From: a virus
IMG/VR virus record: IMGVR_UViG_3300027996_000023
Coordinates: 1-64,000 of that record
Strand: one strand, 5' to 3'
Length of the DNA: 64,000 nt
The position numbers were made by a program, and so were the translations under genes. This document shows positions 58,224 through 64,000 of this stretch, piece after piece. Each line of letters opens with the position of its first letter. Within the stretch, counting starts at the first letter, position 1. Under the pieces are notes generated by a model. That model did no database searches. It was not told the DNA's origin and worked only from the letters and a program-made list of their open reading frames with translations.

Positions 58224-58446
58224 GGCGCATAACCTCAAAGTGCTGGAGGATTTGAAGCATACGCAGAAGAAGTGGCCTATTAAAGTATTATACAACCTCT
58301 TCGCAGAGATCTTTATACAGCAGCGCACTATAGCGTTAAAGTCTTTGTTTCCAGCAAAAAAACTTTTTATTTTTAATTATTAACTTTTTCTAAGAGAAGA
58401 GTAGGGGGGAGTCCTACCACAGACTTTACCCCCTAAAACTAACTAT
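58195..58446 (-). ncRNA. Candidate structured small RNA (~250 nt)
   Basis: Lies between a consensus promoter (58452-58482) and a strong terminator, with no credible ORF. Minus-strand RNA has a 5' hairpin GGGGG-TAA-AGTC...GACT-CCCCC (58406-58437), and near 58290-58305 a CTCT-GCGA-AGAG stem closed by a GNRA tetraloop inside a TAAAG/CTTTA stem. A CCTC...GAGG stem follows before the terminator. Confidence 0.55.
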
Positions 58447-58451
58447 TAGTT

Positions 58452-58482
58452 CAAAGATAAGTTTCTTTTAGTTGAAATACAA
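58452..58482 (-). promoter_or_regulatory. Bacteroidetes-type promoter
   Basis: Minus strand TTG, 20 bp, TATCTTTG. Lies just downstream of the 190-aa gene and points into the non-coding transcript. Confidence 0.78.
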
Positions 58483-58505
58483 GTTTTTTATAAAAAAATT
58501 TGTAT

Positions 58506-59078
58506 TTATATTGGCATTGCCGCTTGTAATGCTGCTATTGTCTCTGTAACCTCATAGGTTTCGTGAGATCCTTTCATGTGAATTAGCGTATTACCAGCAG
58601 GTACAGCAGGGTCTTTGGAAATCATCTCCTTGATAGTGTGGTCCAATAGAATAAACTGCGTATTGGTCTTGGGAGGAACAGCTACAACTGTTACACTAAC
58701 TAATCCAAGATTTGTCGCTGCACCTTGATAGCCTAGAATAGTAGCCAAGTTCTGTGATGCAAATATCCGGTCTTTTCGGTACCTGGTTACCAATAGTGAT
58801 CCCCCTGGATCATCCAGTATCTTCCATAGACTGTGGGTGAACCAAATTTCTTGATTGCCTGTCTTGGTGTTGGACACTGAGATCATATTTAGGTTGTAGC
58901 CAGTTGTGTCTTGCTGGGCAAATATCGCTGTTATAGTCTCAGTAGGACTAAAGCTGTCTTGAGAATTAACCATACATACAACTACATCGTTAGTTGCTGC
59001 ATCTTCAACAATATGGCTAATCTGCTTATTGTCTATTAGTATTGCGCCTTTTGTTGGATGCGTTAATGAAATGAACAT
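58506..59078 (-). CDS. Virion-associated protein, 190 aa, unknown
   Basis: MFISLTHPTKGAILIDNKQI..., beta-rich (LGLVSVTVVAVPPKTNTQFI), Thr/Ala/Ile-rich, ending VTETIAALQAAMPI. Resembles adhesin or tail-accessory proteins in composition. Last gene of the fibre module before a promoter. Identity uncertain. Confidence 0.65.
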   Translation of the reverse strand: MFISLTHPTKGAILIDNKQISHIVEDAATNDVVVCMVNSQDSFSPTETITAIFAQQDTTGYNLNMISVSNTKTGNQEIWFTHSLWKILDDPGGSLLVTRYRKDRIFASQNLATILGYQGAATNLGLVSVTVVAVPPKTNTQFILLDHTIKEMISKDPAVPAGNTLIHMKGSHETYEVTETIAALQAAMPI

Positions 59079-59094
59079 AATTTTAGTTTTAAAG

Positions 59095-59226
59095 TTAAGC
59101 CACCTTCTGAAGAGCTTTTTGTTTTTCTTCTTGCTCGGCCAATTTTTTGTTTCTGGGGTTATTTGCTTTATCTGTCAACCTCTTTTGAAGTTGCTTGATT
59201 TCTTGTAATATAATAGATCGTTCCAT
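59095..59226 (-). CDS. Small coiled-coil protein, 43 aa
   Basis: MERSIILQEIKQLQKRLTDK ... EEKQKALQKVA; a single highly charged helix. It fills the gap between two same-direction genes. Might assist the membrane protein upstream or be a fibre chaperone. Confidence 0.55.
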   Translation of the reverse strand: MERSIILQEIKQLQKRLTDKANNPRNKKLAEQEEKQKALQKVA

Positions 59227-59249
59227 ATTTTCAAAAATTTGGGGAAACT

Positions 59250-59555
59250 TTAAGTCTTGAAAGACATTACAAGTTCCTTAATTGACATAATTAGGTTTTG
59301 GGTTTTTTCTTGTCCTTTCTCTACATCATCCATAACGCTAACAACATCTTTCAAGGTGTCCAAATACTGTACCTCTTTGTCTCTTACTTCCTTATTTAAG
59401 ACTTGAAGTTCTTCTTTGTGCTTTTGCCTATCTTTAGATGCTTCTTTTCGGATAGACTTATTGTCTTTCCAAAGTACATACAAAGCTAATCCCATTACTA
59501 CTACGACAGGAGCTTGCTGTAACAGCCAAGCTAAAGTTGCTGGTGTGCTATCCAT
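59250..59555 (-). CDS. Holin-like membrane protein, 101 aa
   Basis: One N-terminal transmembrane helix (APVVVVMGLALYVLWKD) followed by a long charged coiled coil (KDRQKHKEELQVLNKEVRDK). This one-helix-plus-coil build at about 100 aa is that of BhlA/UviB-type holin-like proteins, and also of spanin or tail-anchored proteins. A second holin candidate is at 50394-50603. Which is the functional holin cannot be told. Confidence 0.6.
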   Translation of the reverse strand: MDSTPATLAWLLQQAPVVVVMGLALYVLWKDNKSIRKEASKDRQKHKEELQVLNKEVRDKEVQYLDTLKDVVSVMDDVEKGQEKTQNLIMSIKELVMSFKT

Positions 59556-59568
59556 TATTGTTTTTTTT

Positions 59569-59591
59569 TTCGCAACGGGACGTTATGCGAA
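59569..59591. promoter_or_regulatory. Hairpin in the leader of the holin-like gene
   Basis: TTCGC-AACG-GGA-CGTT-AT-GCGAA (plus strand). On the minus-strand RNA it is followed by a run of ten A and the ATG. It may control translation. Confidence 0.4.
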
Positions 59592-59627
59592 TGATTGTTT
59601 TATATTTTTATATTGGTTTAGTTCTAT

Positions 59628-60215
59628 TTACTCTCCATCTATAATAATAGTTGTGTACGTATCTACTATTTCTTGACTAAAGTATGGCTTTGAATTGAAT
59701 CCACCGCCACTCCATACGCCTTGTGATAGCATCCAATCATTAATCTCTTTGTTATTAGACTTAACAAAAGGCTCGATCATAGGGTTTATCTCAGAAAACA
59801 AATCTACTCGATCAACAGTAGATAATTGATACCCAACAGTTAGAGTAGCTTTTCCCACTCTAACTCCCCTTGCGGAGATGCTTTTCTCTGCATGTTCTTT
59901 AAAGTTCTCCCAATCTTCTTGCTCGGTTACTACTGTTACTCTTAGCGCCTTAGAAACAACATGCCTCTTTGCAAGAATTAGCTTTTCTTCTGCACTGCAA
60001 TTTGCCCATTTGTCTGCTTCTGAAGTGCCTATTTTTTCTTGAAAATCTTCTGCAACTTCTTTTGTTATTCTAACGTAATCCCAGAGCTTCTTCCACCAAC
60101 TGTCCATGTTTGTTATTGTTTTAGGTAACTCAGTGTACCCACTTGGGGCAGGCGTGGCATCATCTTGAACCTTTATTGCGGGAATAGCTTCATTATCTTC
60201 TATGTAAAGTTTCAT
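59628..60215 (-). CDS. Tail-appendage-module protein, 195 aa, unknown
   Basis: MKLYIEDNEAIPAIKVQDDA... alpha/beta, with a helical segment (KKLWDYVRITKEVAEDFQEK) and a closing strand (FSQEIVDTYTTIIIDGE). No membrane helix. Placed between fibre and holin-like genes. Unknown. Confidence 0.65.
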   Translation of the reverse strand: MKLYIEDNEAIPAIKVQDDATPAPSGYTELPKTITNMDSWWKKLWDYVRITKEVAEDFQEKIGTSEADKWANCSAEEKLILAKRHVVSKALRVTVVTEQEDWENFKEHAEKSISARGVRVGKATLTVGYQLSTVDRVDLFSEINPMIEPFVKSNNKEINDWMLSQGVWSGGGFNSKPYFSQEIVDTYTTIIIDGE

Positions 60216-60227
60216 GTCTTTTGTTTT

Positions 60228-60821
60228 TTATCCTATTCTGTTACTTGGCCTCCACCTTAGAGAAGTGTGATCGTACCAAAAAATTGCAAGTTCGTTAGGT
60301 TTAATTGATTTATCCATACCATCTCGCAGAAGAATCCTGTTTGCGGCTAAAGAGCCAGAATCGTTATCTAAGAACTTTAAATCGAATCCTGTGTTTATAT
60401 TAGAGATAGAAAACTCCCTAGCGACACCAACCGCAGGTGCTAAGAATCCTGATATTTCCCTATTGTTTGCATCTATATCTTGTCTTACTCTATTTGATGT
60501 TGCAAAGCCAGTAGGGTTGTAGTCATTAGCAGTTGCCGTTAAAGTTGATGGAGTTATAATAGGTCCTGTAACTTGTGTTAAACCTATTGAATTGGCATAG
60601 TCGAAGCAATCTGCAGCCACTCCCGTAGGATCGTATGTAGCTGCAAGCATATCTCCAGCTCCTCCACCACCCCAAGAAACACCTCCTGTATTAGTGTAGT
60701 GTAGTCCAGTATCTAGGTCTACATACTCACTCCCAAGGGGGCTTGCATGGTCTGGTGTGCCATTGCCATGCTGAAAGACTATATCTCCATGCGACTTGGT
60801 TATTAAATTTGTTGTTGCCAT
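60228..60821 (-). CDS. Tail fibre-like protein, 197 aa
   Basis: Opens MATTNLITKSHGDIVFQHGN with GSEYVDLDTGLHYTNTGGVS, the usual start of short fibre or collar proteins in which 'x-YVD-x-T-x-x-x-Y' precedes repeats. Gly/Thr/Asn-rich beta body. The stop of the next gene upstream overlaps the ATG by one base. Call from composition and location. Confidence 0.68.
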   Translation of the reverse strand: MATTNLITKSHGDIVFQHGNGTPDHASPLGSEYVDLDTGLHYTNTGGVSWGGGGAGDMLAATYDPTGVAADCFDYANSIGLTQVTGPIITPSTLTATANDYNPTGFATSNRVRQDIDANNREISGFLAPAVGVAREFSISNINTGFDLKFLDNDSGSLAANRILLRDGMDKSIKPNELAIFWYDHTSLRWRPSNRIG

Positions 60822-61444
60822 TAGTTAGTTGCTTTTATAATTATTTCATATTGTGCATTCCATGTAATGTTAGCTCCTAGACCAGGTGTTATGCCTGTAA
60901 CGTCTATGTCTACATCACCACCATTAGCGGTGAATGTTACTGAACCTGATGATAAATTAGGTCCACTAAAGTGAGATACTACATCTACTTGATTTACCGT
61001 AGCAACTCCAGCTATTACATGTACACTTAAAGCAACTATCCACGTAGCAAAAGAAAAGTTGTCATCACTTTTAGCAGAAAGCTTTACTTCTACTAAGTGC
61101 ATCGATTCGTCTGTTAATGTATCTATCTTGTCTATCTCCGTAGGGGTAGCATCCGTTGTTAATACAGTAGAATGATAGATGCTATCAAACCCTATTCCTT
61201 TATAGGGAGATTTAAGTGTTACTATATCATTGTTAGTATCTACTACAATTATGTCTTGACCTTTAACATCGTCACGAAGTCTCCAAGAGTTTGCGATGTT
61301 AGTGACAATTTTATGAATAAAAGCGCCACCTTGGCTATCAATCTCTGGATTAGCAGTTGTTACAAAGTTTAACTCATCATCGAAAGTTACCTTATCTCCA
61401 GCTAAATAATGTCCTTCTGTTTTATTTACTTTTCTTTGTGCCAT
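60821..61444 (-). CDS. Tail fibre-like protein with duplicated beta domain, 207 aa
   Basis: MAQRKVNKTEGHYLAGDKVT..., then TVLTTDATPTEIDKIDTLTD and a beta-sandwich end (SVTFTANGGDVDIDVTGITP). The same 'T-x-DATPT' opening and beta-sandwich plan recur in the 242-aa protein at 62448-63176, so the two are paralogous in their C-terminal domains. Function in host recognition is inferred. Confidence 0.7.
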   Translation of the reverse strand: MAQRKVNKTEGHYLAGDKVTFDDELNFVTTANPEIDSQGGAFIHKIVTNIANSWRLRDDVKGQDIIVVDTNNDIVTLKSPYKGIGFDSIYHSTVLTTDATPTEIDKIDTLTDESMHLVEVKLSAKSDDNFSFATWIVALSVHVIAGVATVNQVDVVSHFSGPNLSSGSVTFTANGGDVDIDVTGITPGLGANITWNAQYEIIIKATN

Positions 61445-61445
61445 C

Positions 61446-61697
61446 TTATATATCGTTTATTGTTTGTGGTTGCCACTCTGGAGTAGCTAATAGTTCTGTT
61501 ATCCCCTCATAGGTAAACTCAGGAACACCTGCCAAGCAGCTATGGTTAGCTGTGTCTCCCTCTGGTAGCTTGCACACAAGTTTAGTATTATCTAAATTAG
61601 GGTGTACATATAAGTCTCCGAACACCACCTTCTCTATCTCTGTAAGGAGGGGACTTGTTGTACTTGGTGTAAAATATCTACTATTATGGTGTGCCAT
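61446..61697 (-). CDS. Small fibre-module protein, 83 aa
   Basis: Start taken at 61697 (MAHHNSRYFTPSTTSPLLTE), with an A-rich leader, because the earlier ATG sits in the LamG gene's stop region. Contains two cysteines and ends ATPEWQPQTINDI. Possible fibre assembly factor; unknown. Confidence 0.6.
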   Translation of the reverse strand: MAHHNSRYFTPSTTSPLLTEIEKVVFGDLYVHPNLDNTKLVCKLPEGDTANHSCLAGVPEFTYEGITELLATPEWQPQTINDI

Positions 61698-61704
61698 ATT
61701 TTTA

Positions 61705-62445
61705 TTATACTGGACAATCATCTACTCTATCTCCTAGTTGTAAGCCATTAGATATAAATGTAGAATTGCTTGTCAAATCTGGAAAATCCCAAGTTGAACC
61801 GTTGTAGGTGGCTGTTGCTATATCTGGAGCAGCTACTAAATTAGCTCCTTGCGTCCACGTTGTACCTATGAGACCAAAATTATATTCTGTTACTACATCT
61901 GCTGGTGTAAGTTCAATATCCCAAGTCCTCATTTGGCCATGATTGCCTCCTACAAAAACTGTAGGTAATTGCGCCCCAATCAAAAAGTTTTGTGCTGTAA
62001 TCATTGTACCTCCAATAGGAAAAGAGTTCACAATTGTAGCCATCGGTTGTGCAACTCCATCAAAATACACTTTTATTCCAGAAGGCAATCCACTGCCATC
62101 ATAGGTTATAGTGTAGTGATGCCACCCAGACGCTGTGGCAGTTGTTGTCCTAACATAAATATATTGAGAGGGGTGATTCAAAAACTGAATCAACAATTGA
62201 CCCCCTGTATCACGCAAAAATCTGTACCCCTTACCACCACCTATTTTAGTAGCTAGGGGAGAGAACAACCCAAAAAAGTCTTTATGCCAAAAGGTAAAAC
62301 TAAACGGGTCTCCTATATCAAAATCAAAAACAGAACTACCGGAGGCCTCTATGTATGAGGTAGCCCCATCCATCTGCATACTACGGCAGGGTACTGTCCT
62401 TAGTATGTTTAACTCCCGTAGATGTACAAGCTCTTTGATTATCAT
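61705..62445 (-). CDS. LamG/concanavalin-like tail protein
   Basis: 246 aa. Residues about 23-215 fit a LamG jelly roll: MDGATSYIEASGSSVFDFDI (domain start 'DG..dYi..'), FSFTFWHKDF, GWHHYTITYDGSGLPSGIKV, YFDGVAQ, FLIGAQ and QMRTWDIELTPADVVTEYN. Such domains bind sugars or proteins on the host surface. An arginine- and proline-containing opening (VPCRSMQ) precedes it. Probable receptor-binding component. Confidence 0.82.
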   Translation of the reverse strand: MIIKELVHLRELNILRTVPCRSMQMDGATSYIEASGSSVFDFDIGDPFSFTFWHKDFFGLFSPLATKIGGGKGYRFLRDTGGQLLIQFLNHPSQYIYVRTTTATASGWHHYTITYDGSGLPSGIKVYFDGVAQPMATIVNSFPIGGTMITAQNFLIGAQLPTVFVGGNHGQMRTWDIELTPADVVTEYNFGLIGTTWTQGANLVAAPDIATATYNGSTWDFPDLTSNSTFISNGLQLGDRVDDCPV

Positions 62446-62447
62446 AA

Positions 62448-63176
62448 TTAATATGTTACTCCACTAAAAAGGGTTTCTGCTTTCCACTCTATTGTGTGAG
62501 CAGCTTCTCCTGTTACATTTATCTCAAGTGTATTAGCATTCGCTGTAAAAGCAGCAGACCAAAGCGCAGCGCCAGCATCTTCCGCTAGGGTTTCGTCAGT
62601 AGGGCTTTCTACCATAGTAGTGGTTCCGCCAAGATTTTTTATAGCCCCCCTAAACTCATGGGACCAAGTGTCTCCCGTTGCACCCTCAATAGCTGTTAAT
62701 CTTGTAACGAAACTTTGTACAGAATTGTTTGGAATTGGAAAGGAAATTGGCACTAGGGTAGGTGTAGCGTCTAACGTTTGTACTTGCTGGGTGTAAAAAG
62801 GATTAGAACTTCCGCCCCCCGAACTTATGTTATCAACAATGGTGTCTACCGATTCAGTTACAATGAAATTCGACATTTTGGTGCTTCTAAAAAATATCTG
62901 ACAACCTGCAGGTAATTCTCTTAGGTTTTTTATTGTATTTGCTGGGAAGATATACCTTAAAGAATCTGTTGCGGAAGTAACTAATATAAGAGCATAGTTT
63001 TTATTAGTGGCGTATATATCTGTTATGCTGTCTGGGGACGAATACACCCTATTGGATGCCTTTAGTTCAATCACCGAGCCTGCCCCAGATTCATATATTT
63101 TGTCAATATCCTCTCCTGGTATCCCTATTTTTTTTGGGGTTCCAGACCCTAGTGCTGTTTCTGTGAAGTAGAACAT
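62448..63176 (-). CDS. Tail fibre-like protein, 242 aa
   Basis: N-terminal half is a beta-rich segment (GVIELKASNRVYSSPDSITD-like, KNYALILVTSATDSLRYIFP); a Gly/Ser linker (SSGGGSSN) follows; the C-terminal half QTLDATPTLVPISFPIPNNS ... NTLEINVTGEAAHTIEWKAE is the beta sandwich shared with the 207-aa protein. First gene after a promoter, so it starts the fibre operon. Confidence 0.72.
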   Translation of the reverse strand: MFYFTETALGSGTPKKIGIPGEDIDKIYESGAGSVIELKASNRVYSSPDSITDIYATNKNYALILVTSATDSLRYIFPANTIKNLRELPAGCQIFFRSTKMSNFIVTESVDTIVDNISSGGGSSNPFYTQQVQTLDATPTLVPISFPIPNNSVQSFVTRLTAIEGATGDTWSHEFRGAIKNLGGTTTMVESPTDETLAEDAGAALWSAAFTANANTLEINVTGEAAHTIEWKAETLFSGVTY

Positions 63177-63192
63177 AGTTTGTCGTTTTTTA

Positions 63193-63223
63193 TAAAGATA
63201 ATCAAAGGATTATCAATTTGCAA
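63193..63223 (-). promoter_or_regulatory. Bacteroidetes-type promoter of the fibre operon
   Basis: Minus strand TTG, 20 bp, TATCTTTA (last base off consensus). It lies in the gap between the partial gene and the 242-aa fibre gene. Confidence 0.6.
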
Positions 63224-63227
63224 TATT

Positions 63228-64000
63228 TTAATTGAAAATTAAATTCCTTACTTGTGTATTAGTCCACCCCTCTAAAGGGTATCCTTTGTAATTCTTTAAG
63301 TCCCCCTTTAGGTATTTCTCGTAGATCGGGATGAGTTTGTCGAACTTTTTCTCAACCTCTTTTGCTACAGCAATGATGTGTTTGACTGCCTTTTTTTTAT
63401 CAGTGCCTTCTGGTAGCATAGCAAATCCTTTTACCACCCCTTTAAACACTTTAAAGTCAGAGTCAGTGCCGAGCTGCCATTCTTTTGTTTTGTTCATTAC
63501 TCTCTGAACTACCTTTAGGGAATATACAGATGTATGCCTGTACAGTTTAAGTTCTTGCATAAACCCTTCGGTAGAAAAACTGTATGATTGCGATGCTTTT
63601 GCAGGTACTTCTCTTTCGCCAATTAAATTCGATATTTTTGTAGCGTGATTGCCAAAGTAACCAAACCAGCTCTTGACTAAATGATCAGCGTTCCTAGGAT
63701 CTCCCCATTCTCCGCCACCAGATAGCCACCACCCTAGATTAGATGCTTGCTTTGCTCCACTCTTTAAAAGGATATTTTTATCATCATCCCAGTGAGGCGT
63801 TATAGTAGTTTCCCTAAAGCTATCCCAGTTTGCGGAAATCTCTGCAACAGATTTGGCCGATCCAAAGAAGTTATATGGGTTCCTAGGGTCTACAGGGACC
63901 ATGCCTCTACTAAACATACCCCACCAGCCATCGAAAGCTTTTTCGTTACCATATACTGTTCGGTCTAACGCTCTTTCAAACCAGCTTCCCAATATACCTA
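63228..64000 (-). CDS. C-terminal part of a large virion protein (cut by right edge)
   Basis: The frame is open at the right edge; the first possible start seen (TTG at 63992) is probably not real. Visible part about 255 aa: WFERALDRTVYGNEKAFDGW, SRGMVPVDPRNPYNFFGSAK, then a helical end. The pattern of aromatic and Arg residues with 'R-G-x-x-P-V-x-P' recalls C-terminal segments (LPD38-type) of large polyvalent virion proteins. May be the end of the giant protein at 1-4264 if the sequence is permuted. Confidence 0.6.
   Translation of the reverse strand, partial: GILGSWFERALDRTVYGNEKAFDGWWGMFSRGMVPVDPRNPYNFFGSAKSVAEISANWDSFRETTITPHWDDDKNILLKSGAKQASNLGWWLSGGGEWGDPRNADHLVKSWFGYFGNHATKISNLIGEREVPAKASQSYSFSTEGFMQELKLYRHTSVYSLKVVQRVMNKTKEWQLGTDSDFKVFKGVVKGFAMLPEGTDKKKAVKHIIAVAKEVEKKFDKLIPIYEKYLKGDLKNYKGYPLEGWTNTQVRNLIFN

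Noticed and set aside
58107-58328. 73-aa minus-strand ORF in the non-coding stretch
   Set aside because: It runs through the strong terminator hairpin; composition is not protein-like. Interpreted as a candidate ncRNA region.

Overview
This window is a large, almost gap-free piece of a tailed bacteriophage genome. I infer a podovirus of the crAss-like type (Crassvirales or a close relative) infecting a Bacteroidota (Bacteroidetes) host. The evidence is: portal (about 800 aa), scaffold, major capsid protein, a row of small ring proteins and a giant tail-nozzle protein in the order known for crAss-like phages; recurrent promoters of the Bacteroidetes type (TTG/TTTG, 19-21 bp spacer, TAnnTTTG); AT-rich DNA; and start codons preceded by A-rich leaders instead of Shine-Dalgarno sequences. 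I saw no integrase, IS element, CRISPR array or complete tRNA gene.

Layout. (A) 1-28317, leftward: the virion module. Read in the direction of transcription it runs GroEL-like chaperonin, a single GroES-like protein, an apparent double-GroES co-chaperonin, a 213-aa protein, large terminase, small membrane protein, portal, scaffold, capsid, fibre-like and ring/connector proteins, a 1633-aa nozzle protein, and three internal or ejected proteins, the last a giant one cut by the left edge. (B) 28317-32748, leftward: small hypothetical genes, a secreted protein, a tiny membrane protein and a winged-helix regulator. (C) 32749-33739: about 1 kb of non-coding divergent region with a 63-bp alternating purine-pyrimidine (Z-DNA-prone) tract and a near-perfect rightward promoter. 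(D) 33740-48634, rightward: about 35 small accessory genes. In the first part the genes are separated by six near-identical tRNA-like elements (acceptor stem plus T-arm, no normal anticodon arm). Further on come a RadC/JAB protein, two adjacent PP-loop enzymes, a Csx3/Crn3-like ring nuclease (candidate anti-type III CRISPR), a secreted glucosaminidase, a cytosine-C5 DNA methyltransferase and a pentapeptide-repeat protein. The last four genes of the series share the same C-terminal peptide. A bidirectional terminator (48739-48776) closes the module.

(E) 48781-57962, leftward: replication and lysis. Initiator with iterons inside its own gene, DnaB helicase, RuvC-like resolvase, DnaG-type primase, amidase endolysin, membrane proteins, two winged-helix proteins, and an ssDNA-binding-like protein ending in DDLPF. 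(F) 57963-58505: a non-coding stretch with a promoter, a strongly folded candidate ncRNA, a terminator and a 33-aa membrane ORF. (G) 58506-64000, leftward: receptor-binding/tail-fibre genes, a holin-like protein, and the C-terminal part of a large protein cut by the right edge. The two cut proteins could be the two ends of one giant virion protein if the molecule is circular or permuted.

How it works together (inference): the initiator, helicase, primase, SSB-like protein and resolvase replicate the genome from a lambda-like origin in the initiator gene. The rightward module remodels the host and counters defence. The chaperonin set folds the abundant capsid and tail proteins. Amidase, glucosaminidase and the holin candidates release the progeny.
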